64,000 nucleotides of DNA from Cognatishimia activa (GCF_017798205.1 NZ_CP060010.1:1426001-1490000), one strand, 5' to 3'; shown: positions 44,301-53,370, counted from the first letter of the stretch. The notes: a model not told the origin generated them from the letters alone. Program-made: numbers and translations.

Positions 44301-46771
44301 CCGATCATGTCGCGAGCCGAGATCACCTCAGCCGAGGTGCGGCGTTCCACCGGACGGCCAGCGCCCTCGGACATCCAGACCGTCAGATCTGCGACCAAAG
44401 GCTGGGCGGCGTCGACGTTGGGCAAGGGCAATTCCAAAGTGACTTGCCCAGCTGCATCCGTCCGCTCTGGGCCGAAACCGTTGGTTCTGGGGTTAAAACG
44501 TTCGTCGTATCGGCCAAACTGATAGCCCGGATAGCCCGCCAATGCGTTTTGCGCGCGTAGCGTGACTTGCCCATCCACCGGCAGATCCGCGCCCGGAGCG
44601 CCAAACAGATAGCGAGCTTCAATGGTCAACGGAGGTCGATCCCCAAGGTGCAATGGGCCGTCAGGTAGCGACAGCTCAAAGTCGATGCGTTCAGGAATGA
44701 AGTCCTCGACCAACACGGAATGCACGGCGAGGGCAGGGGCTTTGGTGTCTGAATAGAAACTCATGGCATAGCTGCCGCGCGGGGCAGACGCCGCGACTGG
44801 GATTTCAAACACACGCCCACCGGCCTGGTCTTGCGTTGACACGATACGCGTGTATTCCACGCCATCGGGGCGTTTGATGATGGCCGTTATGGGCAGGCCT
44901 TGGATGGCTTCGGCTTGATCGCCGCGCAGCAAAGCGGTCGCATAGATGGTTTCACCCGCGCGATAGGCGCCGCGGTCGGTCGCCACAAACAGGTCTAGGG
45001 GAGGCGCGGGTGGGCGACCCTCGACGCCTCGATCTGACAGATCAAAGGCAGGATCGGTGAGGGATAGGAACGCCATGTCTTCGCCGTTCTCTAGCAGAAG
45101 CAGCGCCGGTGCCGCTCCGCCGGTTCCGCGCGTCAGCCCTGCATCAAACCGAGCGTAGCCCGCGCCGTCGGTCACGCTTTCGGCCAGCACGCGATTGGCG
45201 CGCGATAAGAGCGTGACCTTGGTGTCCGCAAGGGCCTGCACATCGGTAAGGCTTTGGACCACAACGTGAAGCCCATCTGTACCGGACATTGTGGTGACAC
45301 CAAGGTCAGAAAGTACGAACCACTGGGTGGCATCTGTTTCCTCATACGGATCATCGCCCGCAATGGCTGCGGTCAGCGCATAGATGCCGGGGTCTAGATC
45401 ATTGATGATCTCCCCCACCGGAAGCCGCGTGAGCATATCTTGGTTCAGCGTGTTTTCGACTTGGCCCGTTCCGGTCCAGACGGTCTCTGCGATTTCGCGA
45501 TCAAAGGTGCGTTCCTGCCAGACACTCAGAGGCTGCCCGAAATAGCTGTCCTGAATGGCGCGCAGCAGGTTGCGATCCGAAACTTGGCGCAGCGTGAGTT
45601 CTACTTGGTCCAGATTGACCGTCTCGATGGGAATGCCAGCATCGGGCGTGCGGGGCAGCACATAGGCGCGGCCCGGGAAACGCAGCGCAGGCGTGCGGTC
45701 CCGGACATAGAGGTTCAGAGAGGTGTCACGAACGAGGGTCTCGCCGCTTTCTGCAGGCAATCCTTCGCGGAAGGTTAGGGTGTAGCGCTCGCCATGGGTC
45801 AGGCCAGAGACGCAAAGTTGGTTGCCCTCGGCCACCACAGCCAGCCGTTGATCTGCGCGTTTCACAAATGGGCTATAGTCCACACCGGATTTCCGCAGCG
45901 GCTCGCTGAACTGCGAACAAATACGCGGGCTTGCGGCGTCGCTGTCGACGGATGAATCCGTGATCCGGAAGCCATATTTCGCAATGGCGTCGTTTAGGGC
46001 AGTTTCAAAGTCCAAACGAGGTTGGGTCGCCTGTGCGAGACGCAGGGCATCGATGGAGTCTCTTCCGCGTCCCAGATCCGGCAGGATCTGCGCCATATCG
46101 CCCAAGACCGACGCGCGAAACGCGGGCGATGAGCCGCGTAGATACGCATTGATCATCGCGGAAAACGCACGGTTTCGATGCTTGTTTTGCAGCTGGCCAT
46201 TTTCGCGGATTGACAGGTTGAGCTGCGCGTATTGCAGCCAAAGATCGGCGGAATCCGTTTTGGCCACCGCGCCGCCCGCCCAACGCATTGCACTGTCAAA
46301 CTGACCACGGCTGCGCCTGTCGGTCATGGCGTCGATCATTTCATCCACACTCCACGGGCCAGAGGCATGCAAGCGGCCGATGCGCGTTGCGAGCTCGTAG
46401 GCGGCAAAGAGATCGCCATCGCTTAGAAAGTTCAGCTCTGCGCGGCGGGTCTTGGCGGCGACGCGGGCATTGGGCCGAGAGGTGAAGACTTCGGCTGAGG
46501 TAGCGCCTTCAAAGGCGTCGCGCCGCTCCACGCCTGTCTTGGGGAAACAGGCGTTTTTGGAATTGTTATAGGTGAAGGCCGCGCAGGCCGCATCCGCCAA
46601 GCAGGCGTTGATGCATGCCTCATAGGATGTGTCAAACATCGGCGTCAGATCAGCGCCGTAGAAGTCGGTATCCGGGCTGACGACGACCCATCTTTCAGGG
46701 ATCAATTGTTCCTGCGCCTGTGCCGCTGTCACCAGAGACAAAATCGCCAAAATCCGAACCAAAAACCGCAT
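41345..46771 (-). CDS. bacterial alpha-2-macroglobulin with N-terminal PAN domain
   Basis: A 1808-residue secreted protease trap. Residues 1-19 are a signal peptide (ends AAQAQ) without a lipobox cysteine. A PAN/apple-like domain with paired cysteines is at about 25-80 (CINACLADAACAAFTYNN). MG domains and a bait region follow. The thioester motif YPYGCTEQ has C1366 and is intact. Enterobacterial counterparts are lipoproteins without PAN; this one appears soluble and periplasmic. It is coupled to pbpC, fitting the model that PbpC repairs breaches while the macroglobulin traps invading proteases. Confidence 0.93.
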   Translation of the reverse strand: MRFLVRILAILSLVTAAQAQEQLIPERWVVVSPDTDFYGADLTPMFDTSYEACINACLADAACAAFTYNNSKNACFPKTGVERRDAFEGATSAEVFTSRPNARVAAKTRRAELNFLSDGDLFAAYELATRIGRLHASGPWSVDEMIDAMTDRRSRGQFDSAMRWAGGAVAKTDSADLWLQYAQLNLSIRENGQLQNKHRNRAFSAMINAYLRGSSPAFRASVLGDMAQILPDLGRGRDSIDALRLAQATQPRLDFETALNDAIAKYGFRITDSSVDSDAASPRICSQFSEPLRKSGVDYSPFVKRADQRLAVVAEGNQLCVSGLTHGERYTLTFREGLPAESGETLVRDTSLNLYVRDRTPALRFPGRAYVLPRTPDAGIPIETVNLDQVELTLRQVSDRNLLRAIQDSYFGQPLSVWQERTFDREIAETVWTGTGQVENTLNQDMLTRLPVGEIINDLDPGIYALTAAIAGDDPYEETDATQWFVLSDLGVTTMSGTDGLHVVVQSLTDVQALADTKVTLLSRANRVLAESVTDGAGYARFDAGLTRGTGGAAPALLLLENGEDMAFLSLTDPAFDLSDRGVEGRPPAPPLDLFVATDRGAYRAGETIYATALLRGDQAEAIQGLPITAIIKRPDGVEYTRIVSTQDQAGGRVFEIPVAASAPRGSYAMSFYSDTKAPALAVHSVLVEDFIPERIDFELSLPDGPLHLGDRPPLTIEARYLFGAPGADLPVDGQVTLRAQNALAGYPGYQFGRYDERFNPRTNGFGPERTDAAGQVTLELPLPNVDAAQPLVADLTVWMSEGAGRPVERRTSAEVISARDMIGIKPLFDDIVAENGEARFEVIALESGLIRVEKPVTWTLNRVHTRYQWYQLYGNWNWEPVTRRERVAGGNAVLGADPLRIAAPVEWGQYELVVESTQGTYVASAVEFYAGWYAPADVSETPDTLELSLDKDMYRPGDTARLRIVPRAAGTALVSVVSNRLIAMQTVEVGEGATLIDIPVTDDWGAGAYVTASLVRPMDVDNGLNPSRALGLSYAKVDPGSKLLDVTLTAPEQMEPNAPLTVGIDVEGVTAGETAYVTLAAVDVGILNLTGFQSPDPEAHYFGQRRLGIEIRDIYGRLINGMNGAMGSVRSGGDAMAQVGLQSPPPTEELVAFFSGPIAVDANGQAEVSFDMPDFNGTVKLMAVAWSASAVGQADRDVLVRNPIVLSASLPRFLAPGDTSRLLLDITHAEGPAGRVGLDVFATGGVQLDLRTTPRGVDLAELETQKLVIPLSVDSVGDHLISIALTTPGGKLLTKDLTLPVRQNDPEVSTTQRLTLAAGGTLSFDQGLFADLRPGTASSVISAGPLARFDAPGLLAALDRYPYGCTEQITSGALPLLYFDDLSAALGLGDRDRIQERVDQAIAQILTRQSSNGAFGLWRPGTGDLWLDAYVSDFLSQARAQGYNVPQLAFRQAMDNLRNRVNFAPDFDSDGGPIAYALMVLAREGAAAIGDLRYYADVKAEAFDTPLAAAQLGAALAFYGDQLRSDRMFAAAARQIASRTTDETSQSWRADYGSNLRDAAGLLTLAVGAGSEVVNRNALAQRISSTSRAMSTQESAWALMAAHALVQDPATSGLLVNGAPIDGPFLLTEAGTFFDPIDITNTSAQPTDVTVTTVGVPTFDVPAGGYGYAITRDYFTMEGAPIDPSLVRVGDRFVTVLRVKPFETGGARLMVNDPLPAGFEIDNPNLLRSGDLRDLSWLELNGATHTEFRSDRFLAAVDWRSDQAFQLAYVVRAVSPGDFHHPAASVEDMYNPRYRARTETGRLLVAQ

Positions 46772-46842
46772 ATTGCCCTCCGCACTACCCGAAAGAAGAT
46801 CGCACGGGTGGGCGAGTCGATCAACTCAGGCAAATATGACGC

Positions 46843-47616
46843 TTAGGTTTCGGGGTAATCGCGCAGAAAGACCCATTTGTCGCCTTCGGACATGTCGGGT
46901 TCAAACTTATAGCCGCCAAGGTCGAAATCTTTGATGGCCTCGGCGTCCGTCAGGCGGTTCTGGATCATAAACCGCGCCATCGACCCGCGGGCTTTTTTGG
47001 CAAAGAAGCTGACGATTTTGGGTTTGCCACCTTTCAGTTCCATGAACACGGGCGTGATGACACGCAGCTTGAGCGCCTTGGGATCCACGGCTCCGAAATA
47101 TTCCTGGCTTGCGCAGTTCACGAGCGTGTCTGTTTCGACCGCTTCGGCTTGCGCGTTCAGCTTTTTGGAAATCGTGTCGCGCCAGAATTCATATAGGTTC
47201 TTGCCGCGGCGCGTTGACAGACGGCTGCCCATTTCCAAACGGTAAGGTTGGATCGCATCCAGAGGACGCAAGAGGCCGTAAAGACCTGACAGGATCCGCA
47301 AGTGATCCTGCGCCCATGTGATCTCGTCTTCATCGAGCGTCTTTGCTTCAAGCCCGATGTAGGTGTCACCGGCAAAGGCAAAGACGGCGGGGCGTGTTAG
47401 ATCTTGCGCTGGCTCTGCCTCAAAGGTTTTGAAACGATCGCGATTGAGCCGCGCTAGATCGGGGCTCAGATCCATCAGTTTTTGCAAGTTGCCCAAGGTC
47501 AGATTGCGCGCGGTTTTCACGAGCTTCACCGCCTCGTCCTGCAAATCTGGCTGCGTCAGATCCACATCCACCGGATCCCAATCCAAACGTTTCGCAGGCG
47601 ACGTGACAACAAGCAT
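46843..47616 (-). CDS. yaaA: peroxide stress protein YaaA
   Basis: A 257-residue YaaA/DUF328 protein: start MLVVTSPAKRLDW, middle LYGLLRPLDAIQPYRLEMG, and the conserved FFAKKARGSMARFMI and DLGGYKF near the end. In E. coli the family limits iron-driven DNA damage under hydrogen peroxide. It lies 30 bases downstream of recQ on the same strand, so the two probably form an operon linking oxidative stress and DNA repair. Confidence 0.94.
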   Translation of the reverse strand: MLVVTSPAKRLDWDPVDVDLTQPDLQDEAVKLVKTARNLTLGNLQKLMDLSPDLARLNRDRFKTFEAEPAQDLTRPAVFAFAGDTYIGLEAKTLDEDEITWAQDHLRILSGLYGLLRPLDAIQPYRLEMGSRLSTRRGKNLYEFWRDTISKKLNAQAEAVETDTLVNCASQEYFGAVDPKALKLRVITPVFMELKGGKPKIVSFFAKKARGSMARFMIQNRLTDAEAIKDFDLGGYKFEPDMSEGDKWVFLRDYPET

Positions 47617-47646
47617 GGGCAGACCTTTCTGAGCGTTCTCTCTGAT

Positions 47647-49683
47647 TTAGTCCGCTGTCTGCAGGACGTCCAGAAAAGCTGCGCCAAAACGGTCGGCTTT
47701 TTTGTCGCCGAGGATGCGTTTGATCGCGTTTTCGTCCTGAGGCTTGGTTTGGGCGACCTTGGCCAAGAGCGATGCCGAACAACTCAGCGGCTTGTCAATA
47801 CCGTCGGGGCCTCGGGTGAGGTCGGCTTGGACTTCGAGAAGGCGGTCATATAGTGACCCTTCGGCCCGACCCGCGAGTTTGCGACGGCTGGGGTGGAGCG
47901 CCTCGGCCTCTCCTGTGATGACCGTCAGAAAATCGTCGCCGTATTTCTCGAGTTTCTTTGCGCCAACGCCGCCGATCTGCGCCATTTGATCAAGGTTCAG
48001 AGGCCGTTTTTCAGCCATTTCGATCAGGGTGCGGTCATTAAAGATGATATAGGCGGGCACTTTGGCGGACTCGGCCAAGGCGCGGCGTTTGGCTTTGAGG
48101 GCCGACAAGAGCGGCGCGTCTTCTTCGCTGACCAAGGCTTTGACACGCGGGCCTTTAGAGGCCTTGCGGATCGTGTCACGCCGCAGGTTAATCGACGCTT
48201 CGCCTTTGAGGATCGGTAGGGCGTCATCGGTCATCCGCAAAGCGCCGTGGCGTTCGGGATCAGGTCGGATAAGATCGTGGCCCATCATTTGGCGGAACAC
48301 CGCTTGCCATTGGCGTTTGTCATATTCGCGGCCCACGCCGAATGTTGGCAGCGCGTCATGCCCCTTTTGGCGCATCCGTTCGGTGTCATTACCAAGCAGG
48401 ATGTCGATCAAATGTCCGGTGCCGAACCATTCACCAGTGCGCAGGATAGCAGAGAGCGCTTTGCGCACGGCCTCGGTGCCGTCAAAGACCTCGGCCGGCT
48501 GATCGCAGAGATCGCATTTTCCACAAGTGACCTCGGTCTCGCCGAAATACCCGAGCAGCTTGGTGCGTCGGCATTCCAAGGCCTCGGCCAATCCAAGCAG
48601 AGCATTCAGCCGCGCGTGATCAGCGGCGCGACGTTCTGGTGGGGCGAGGCCTTCGTCGATTTGCGAGCGACGCAGGCGGATGTCTTCGGGACCAAAGAGG
48701 GTAAGCGTTTCCGCCGGTGCTCCGTCCCGACCCGCACGGCCGATTTCCTGATAGTAGGACTCGATGGATTTCGGCAGATCGGCGTGGGCGACCCAGCGGA
48801 TATCGGGTTTGTCGATGCCCATGCCAAAGGCCACAGTCGCCACCACGATCAGCCCGTCCTCGCGTTGGAAACGGGTTTCGACAAAGCGGCGGTCCTCGGG
48901 GTCCATGCCGCCGTGGTAGTGCAGCGCGTTATGGCCGGCGTCGCGCAGGCCCTTAGCGAGGCTTTCCGTTTTCGCGCGGGTACCGCAATAGACGATGCCC
49001 GATTGGCCAAGCCGTGCGCCAGCGAAATCGAGGATCTGTTTGCGGGGGCTGTCTTTGGCGGCGAAAGCCAGGTGGATATTGGGGCGGTCAAAACCGTGCA
49101 GGAAGGTGGCAGGGGACTCGCCGTCAAACAGCCGTGTGATGATTTCTTCGCGGGTTTCAGCGTCGGCTGTGGCGGTGAAGGCTGCGATGGGTACGTTCAG
49201 CGTGCGGCGCAGCTCTCCGATGCGCAGATAGTCTGGGCGGAAGTCATGGCCCCATTGGCTGACGCAATGGGCCTCATCCACAGCAATCAGTGAAACTCCG
49301 ATGCGGCGGAGCATGCCCAAGGCGGCGCCAGAGGCGAGGCGTTCGGGCGCGATGTAAAGGAGTTTGAGGCGACCGTCCTCAATCGCAGACCAGACCTCTT
49401 CGGTTTCCTCATCGGTATTACCAGAGGTCAGAGCGCCTGCCTCAACGCCTGCTTCGCGCAGGGCGCGGACCTGGTCGCGCATCAGGGCAATAAGCGGAGA
49501 GATGACAACAGTGATCCCGTCGCGCACCAGTGCAGGCAATTGATAACACAGGGATTTCCCGCCGCCCGTTGGCATAATCGCCAACACGTTTTGCCCAGAC
49601 ACAACGGCGTCCACGATCTCTTCTTGGCCGGGGCGAAACCCGTCAAATCCAAAGATATCGCGCAACAGCGTGTCGGCGGGCAT
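47647..49683 (-). CDS. recQ: ATP-dependent DNA helicase RecQ
   Basis: A 678-residue 3'-5' helicase. Walker A is IMPTGGGKSLCYQ (37-49), and the DEAH box is VDEAHCVSQWGHDFRPDY. A helicase C-terminal domain follows with TVAFGMGIDKPDIRWV. The zinc domain carries CRRTKLLGYFGE and CGKCDLC, and a C-terminal HRDC domain (ALRALAES-like, about 520-600) follows. Full length for the family. Upstream of yaaA in an apparent operon. Confidence 0.96.
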   Translation of the reverse strand: MPADTLLRDIFGFDGFRPGQEEIVDAVVSGQNVLAIMPTGGGKSLCYQLPALVRDGITVVISPLIALMRDQVRALREAGVEAGALTSGNTDEETEEVWSAIEDGRLKLLYIAPERLASGAALGMLRRIGVSLIAVDEAHCVSQWGHDFRPDYLRIGELRRTLNVPIAAFTATADAETREEIITRLFDGESPATFLHGFDRPNIHLAFAAKDSPRKQILDFAGARLGQSGIVYCGTRAKTESLAKGLRDAGHNALHYHGGMDPEDRRFVETRFQREDGLIVVATVAFGMGIDKPDIRWVAHADLPKSIESYYQEIGRAGRDGAPAETLTLFGPEDIRLRRSQIDEGLAPPERRAADHARLNALLGLAEALECRRTKLLGYFGETEVTCGKCDLCDQPAEVFDGTEAVRKALSAILRTGEWFGTGHLIDILLGNDTERMRQKGHDALPTFGVGREYDKRQWQAVFRQMMGHDLIRPDPERHGALRMTDDALPILKGEASINLRRDTIRKASKGPRVKALVSEEDAPLLSALKAKRRALAESAKVPAYIIFNDRTLIEMAEKRPLNLDQMAQIGGVGAKKLEKYGDDFLTVITGEAEALHPSRRKLAGRAEGSLYDRLLEVQADLTRGPDGIDKPLSCSASLLAKVAQTKPQDENAIKRILGDKKADRFGAAFLDVLQTAD

Positions 49684-49776
49684 GGGGTGTCCTGTAAGTG
49701 GCGTTGATCTGCTCTTACAGGAAATGAATCACATCGTGGTTAACGCGGCAAGGGCTGGGCGCGGAAAATCAGCCCG

Positions 49777-50058
49777 CTAAAGTAAGATCGCCGGTAGAAT
49801 ATAGTCGCGCAGCGAGATCACGATGATGAACGCCACCAGCGGGGCCAGATCCAGCGGGTTGGTATTGGGCAGGAAATTGCGGATCGGTGTGTAGATCGGC
49901 TCGAGCAGGCGGTTCAGGCCATACCAAAGCTGCGCCACGAATTGTTGGCCCAAATTCAGGACATTGAAGTTGATCAGCCAGCTCATAATGATGTGGACGA
50001 TCATAATAAAGAACACCACATCCAGAATAAGCCGCAGAGGCCCGTAGATCGCCATCAT
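49777..50058 (-). CDS. YggT family membrane protein
   Basis: A 93-residue protein with two hydrophobic segments (LRLILDVVFFIMIVHIIMSW and LAPLVAFIIVISLRDYILPA) around the conserved RLLEPIYTPIRNFLPN. This is one YggT unit, where many homologues carry two. The family is associated with osmotic tolerance or membrane organisation. ATG 50058 or the adjacent codon 50055 is the start. Confidence 0.88.
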   Translation of the reverse strand: MMAIYGPLRLILDVVFFIMIVHIIMSWLINFNVLNLGQQFVAQLWYGLNRLLEPIYTPIRNFLPNTNPLDLAPLVAFIIVISLRDYILPAILL

Positions 50059-50171
50059 TTCTCAAACTTCCTTCTTTGTCGTCTCACACACTTAGGCTCC
50101 GCAACGTCAATGCGCAAGATGCGTTGACCTTAGGGTCATTCACACCCACATGGGCGCAAAGGAGTTTTCCA

Positions 50172-50738
50172 ATGTACCCGTGGATTCGTCTCGTTACTCA
50201 TTTCCGTTCCGCCAGCCGTCAGCCTAAGATCCAGTGGCAGGACACCCATGTGTCTCATACGATCTGCTGGCCTTGGGATTTGGACCCCTGGAACGAGCTG
50301 AACAACGGCCGTGCGCTCACGTTTTTCGACCTTGGCCGTATCGGCTGGACGGCGCGGATGGACGTTATGGAGACGATGAAAGCCAACAATTGGGGCATGG
50401 CGGTTGCCGGCAGCACAGTGCGCTATCGGCGTCGGGTGCAGATGTTTCACCGGCTTGAATTGCGCACGCGCATCGCCGGCTGGGACGACAAGTTCTTTTA
50501 CTACGAGCAATCCGCTTGGAAGAGCGACGGCGAATGCGCCTTTCACGCTGTGCTGCGTGCGGCGATGACCAGCCGTCAGGGTTTGGTGCCTCCGGGCAAA
50601 CTTGTCGCGGCATTGGATCGCGGAATTGAGCAACCTGCATTGCCTGACTGGATCCAGCAATGGTCCAAGGCCGAAGAGATGCGCCCTTGGCCTCCGATGA
50701 GCGATACGCCTAAAGGCGATAACCTAGCGGCAGCCTAG
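50172..50738 (+). CDS. acyl-CoA thioesterase-like hotdog protein
   Basis: A 188-residue single hotdog (4HBT-like) protein. The helix segment LDPWNELNNGRALTFFDLGR corresponds to the thioesterase active-site helix, followed by the strand VAGSTVRYRRRVQMFHRLEL. It resembles the Them6-like group. ATG 50172 follows AAAGGAG (50158-50164). It lacks a membrane anchor. The substrate acyl chain is unknown. It is followed by a small terminator. Confidence 0.82.
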   Translation: MYPWIRLVTHFRSASRQPKIQWQDTHVSHTICWPWDLDPWNELNNGRALTFFDLGRIGWTARMDVMETMKANNWGMAVAGSTVRYRRRVQMFHRLELRTRIAGWDDKFFYYEQSAWKSDGECAFHAVLRAAMTSRQGLVPPGKLVAALDRGIEQPALPDWIQQWSKAEEMRPWPPMSDTPKGDNLAAA

Positions 50739-50744
50739 GAAACG

Positions 50745-50766
50745 GTTGCGCTAGCAACGTTTTTTC
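50745..50766 (+). terminator. terminator after the thioesterase gene
   Basis: GTTGC-GCTA-GCAAC (50745-50758) is followed by G and a run of six Ts. The stem is short, so efficiency is uncertain. Confidence 0.6.
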
Positions 50767-50796
50767 GAGACAGTCCCTGCAACAGGGGGACTGGGT

Positions 50797-52185
50797 ATGA
50801 CAAAAATTAGCTTAAAACGCCGCGTCTGGGGCTGGATGATGTTCGACTGGGCATCGCAGCCGTTCTACACGCTGTTGTTGACCTTTATCTTTGGTCCCTA
50901 TTTCGCGGCGGTTGCGACGGAATTCTACATGTCTGGCGGCATGGAAGAGGCATTGGCTGACGCCCAAGCGCAGGCGGTCTGGTCGGCGATGCTCGCTTAT
51001 GTCGGATTGGCGATTGCGGTCACGGCGCCCGTTTTGGGCGCGATCGCGGACCAGTCGGGGTCCCGCATCCGTTGGATGTATATCTTCTCGGTATTCTATG
51101 TGGTCTCGACCTACGCCCTCTGGTGGATGCTACCTGATGGCTCCAACATGATGATCACGCTGGTGGCCTTTGGCATCGGCATGATGGCGGCAGAATATGC
51201 GCTGGTCTTTATCAACTCGATGCTGACTTCTCTGGGACCTGATGAAGAGGTCGGTAAGGTCTCGGGCAGTGGGTTTGCTCTGGGCTATGCGGGCGGTGTC
51301 GTTGCTTTGCTGATCATGCTGTTGCTGTTTGCAGAGGGTGATAATGGCAAGACCTTGATTGGGCTGGATCCTGTTCTGGGTTTGGACGCATCTGAGCGTG
51401 AAGGCACGCGCGCCGTCGGGCCGTTCACTGCGATCTGGTATGTGGTCTTTATGATCCCCTTCTTTGCATGGGTGAAAGAAGCGCCAGCTGAGAAATCGTC
51501 GGGCGGGATTGGCGCGGCTCTGAGCGGGTTGATGCAGTCGGTGAAAAACGTCGCGAAGCGCCCAAGCCTTGCGTCCTACCTCGCGTCTTCAATGTTCTAT
51601 CGCGATGCCTTGAACGCGCTTTACGGGTTTGGCGGAGTTTATGCCGTTCTGGTCTTGGATTGGTCGATCACCCTACTTGGCGTCTTTGGCATCTTGGCCG
51701 CGATCTCGGCGGCAGTGTTCACCTATATCGGCGGCCTTTGTGACAAACGCTTTGGCCCAAAACCAGTGATCCTGTTCAATATCTGGATGCTGATTATCGT
51801 CTGCGTCGTCATTGTCGGCATGTCGCGTGAAAGCTTCTACGGGATCCCTCTGGCCGAAGGGTCGGGCCTGCCTGATCTGACCCTCATGGTCCTTGGTGCC
51901 ATCATCGGAGCCTCGGGCGGAGCAGTCCAAGGGGCATCGCGTACGATGATGGTACGCCACGCCAATCCAGAGCGCCCGACCGAAGCCTTTGGTCTTTATG
52001 CGCTGTCCGGTAAGGCCACAGCCTTCCTTGCACCTGCGCTGATCGGGATGGTCACCTACATGACCTCTACGGCACGTCTTGGCCTATCGCCTGTGATTGT
52101 TCTCTTCATTATTGCTCTGATCCTGCTACGCTGGGTGAAACCGGATGGGGATCGAGCAGAATGGGACGGCTCCTCAAAGGCCTAG
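50797..52185 (+). CDS. MFS transporter, UMF1/Atg22-like
   Basis: A 462-residue protein with about 12 hydrophobic segments. The N-terminal WGWMMFDWASQPFYTLLLTF and the loop APVLGAIADQSGSRIRW are typical of the UMF1 (Atg22-like) MFS group, whose fungal members export vacuolar amino acids. ATG 50797 follows AGGGGGA. Its 3' end overlaps mepA by 25 bases, so the genes are co-transcribed. Substrate unknown. Confidence 0.88.
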   Translation: MTKISLKRRVWGWMMFDWASQPFYTLLLTFIFGPYFAAVATEFYMSGGMEEALADAQAQAVWSAMLAYVGLAIAVTAPVLGAIADQSGSRIRWMYIFSVFYVVSTYALWWMLPDGSNMMITLVAFGIGMMAAEYALVFINSMLTSLGPDEEVGKVSGSGFALGYAGGVVALLIMLLLFAEGDNGKTLIGLDPVLGLDASEREGTRAVGPFTAIWYVVFMIPFFAWVKEAPAEKSSGGIGAALSGLMQSVKNVAKRPSLASYLASSMFYRDALNALYGFGGVYAVLVLDWSITLLGVFGILAAISAAVFTYIGGLCDKRFGPKPVILFNIWMLIIVCVVIVGMSRESFYGIPLAEGSGLPDLTLMVLGAIIGASGGAVQGASRTMMVRHANPERPTEAFGLYALSGKATAFLAPALIGMVTYMTSTARLGLSPVIVLFIIALILLRWVKPDGDRAEWDGSSKA

Positions 52186-53084
52186 TTTTATGTGCCGCAT
52201 TGGTTGGATGCGGATCGGGTGACGAGAATGACAGCGTGGCGGAGCCCGCCGCGCGCGCCTATAAAGCACCGCTTGAATGGCGTGATAAGCTTGCGAAATA
52301 TCTCTTCGGAAGTGAACCTGTCGGGTCAGCCCAAGCACCCGAGGCCTTTGGCAGCTATGCCAAAGGATGCCTCGCGGGCGGCGTGGAACTGGCGGAAACC
52401 GGTCCGACCTGGCAAGCCATGCGCCTGTCGCGCAATCGGAACTGGGGGCATCCGGTTCTGGTGGACTATGTACAGGATCTGTCGCGTGTGGCTGCCAGAC
52501 AGCGGGGCTGGAACGGACTTTATGTTGGAGACATGAGCCAGCCACGCGGGGGGCCTATGCTCTCGGGGCATCGTAGTCACCAGATGGGGTTGGATGTCGA
52601 TATCTGGATGCGGCCTGCGGTGAACTTGCAGCTGTCTGCCAAATCGCGTGAAAGTATCTCGTCCTTTTCCATGCGTCGCGCAGCAGGAGCCTATGTCAAC
52701 GAAGGCTGGAGCCGCGCGCACCACGAGATCATCAAAGCCGCCGCTCAGGATCCACGTACCGCGCGGATCTTTGTCTTTCCGGGCGCGAAGGTGCGGATGT
52801 GCGATGACGAAAAAGGCGACAAGACTTGGCTGCACAAAGTGCGGCCATGGTGGGGTCATCACTATCATTTCCATGTTCGGCTGAATTGTCCCGAAGGCTC
52901 GCCCAGTTGCGTTGAACAGGATGATCCGCCCCGTGGCGATGGTTGTCAGGATGCGCGGGACTGGGTCGCAGATATTTTGGACCCGCCGCCACCGGACCCG
53001 AATGCGCCCAAACCTAAGCCACGCAAGGAATTGGTTCTGGCGGATCTGCCAAACCAATGCGTGGGCGTGTTGCAGTCCAATTGA
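52161..53084 (+). CDS. mepA: penicillin-insensitive murein endopeptidase, lipoprotein
   Basis: A 307-residue LAS-family zinc endopeptidase cutting D-Ala-mDAP crosslinks. The N-terminus has a lipobox LVGC with C17, so it is probably anchored to a membrane, unlike soluble E. coli MepA. The zinc motifs are SHQMGLDVDIW and HHYHFHVRL. The C-terminus is proline-rich. It overlaps the upstream MFS gene by 25 bases. A hairpin TTACGCTTT/AAAGCGTAA (53090-53126) lies just after the stop and may end the transcript. Confidence 0.93.
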   Translation: MGRLLKGLVLCAALVGCGSGDENDSVAEPAARAYKAPLEWRDKLAKYLFGSEPVGSAQAPEAFGSYAKGCLAGGVELAETGPTWQAMRLSRNRNWGHPVLVDYVQDLSRVAARQRGWNGLYVGDMSQPRGGPMLSGHRSHQMGLDVDIWMRPAVNLQLSAKSRESISSFSMRRAAGAYVNEGWSRAHHEIIKAAAQDPRTARIFVFPGAKVRMCDDEKGDKTWLHKVRPWWGHHYHFHVRLNCPEGSPSCVEQDDPPRGDGCQDARDWVADILDPPPPDPNAPKPKPRKELVLADLPNQCVGVLQSN

Positions 53085-53184
53085 GCCAATTACGCTTTGC
53101 GCAGCACTTTGCCCAAGAAAGCGTAACTTTCGGTTAACGCCCTTTATCCTGTGTGAAAAATCCGTAACGCCACATTATTTTGTT

Positions 53185-53190
53185 TTGACA
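53185..53190 (+). promoter_or_regulatory. -35-like TTGACA ahead of the candidate RNA
   Basis: A perfect TTGACA lies 46 bases upstream of the closing stem of the candidate RNA. A good -10 element is not evident at the usual distance, so the promoter is tentative. Confidence 0.35.
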
Positions 53191-53236
53191 TCTAAGAATT
53201 CTGTGGCACGCTGAGGCTACGCGAAACAATCTGAAA

Positions 53237-53360
53237 GGAGGTGCCCATTGTCTAGAGAAGCTATGGAGAACGGTGTCGGAACAGTCCGGAAGGAGTGCAG
53301 CTAAGGCAGCCCTTGGCTGAACAATAATCGGATTGGTCGCTGCCTAACCGGCGCACCTCC
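53237..53360 (+). ncRNA. candidate structured noncoding RNA
   Basis: The 363-base gap between mepA and arfB contains an about 124-base segment closed by GGAGGTGC (53237-53244) and GCACCTCC (53353-53360). Inside are CCA/TGG with TAG/CTA (53246-53266), CGGA-ACAG-TCCG (53277-53288), and AGGCAGC/GCTGCCT (53304-53310 with 53339-53345). An intrinsic terminator follows. GTCCGGAAGGA resembles the 4.5S (SRP) RNA apical loop, but the flanking CAGG/AGCAG core is not matched. So it may be a divergent SRP RNA or a different RNA. Confidence 0.55.
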
Positions 53361-53370
53361 CTACATCTCG

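Noticed and set aside
53205-53220. A sigma54-like TGGCAC upstream of the candidate RNA
   Set aside because: The -24-like TGGCAC is present, but the segment at -12 reads GGCTA rather than TTGCA, so the second element does not fit.
53237-53360. Firm assignment as 4.5S (SRP) RNA
   Set aside because: The GGAA tetraloop and GTCC/GGA helix fit, but the conserved CAGG and AGCAG core is not matched and the tip is off-centre by about nine bases, so I left it as a candidate RNA.
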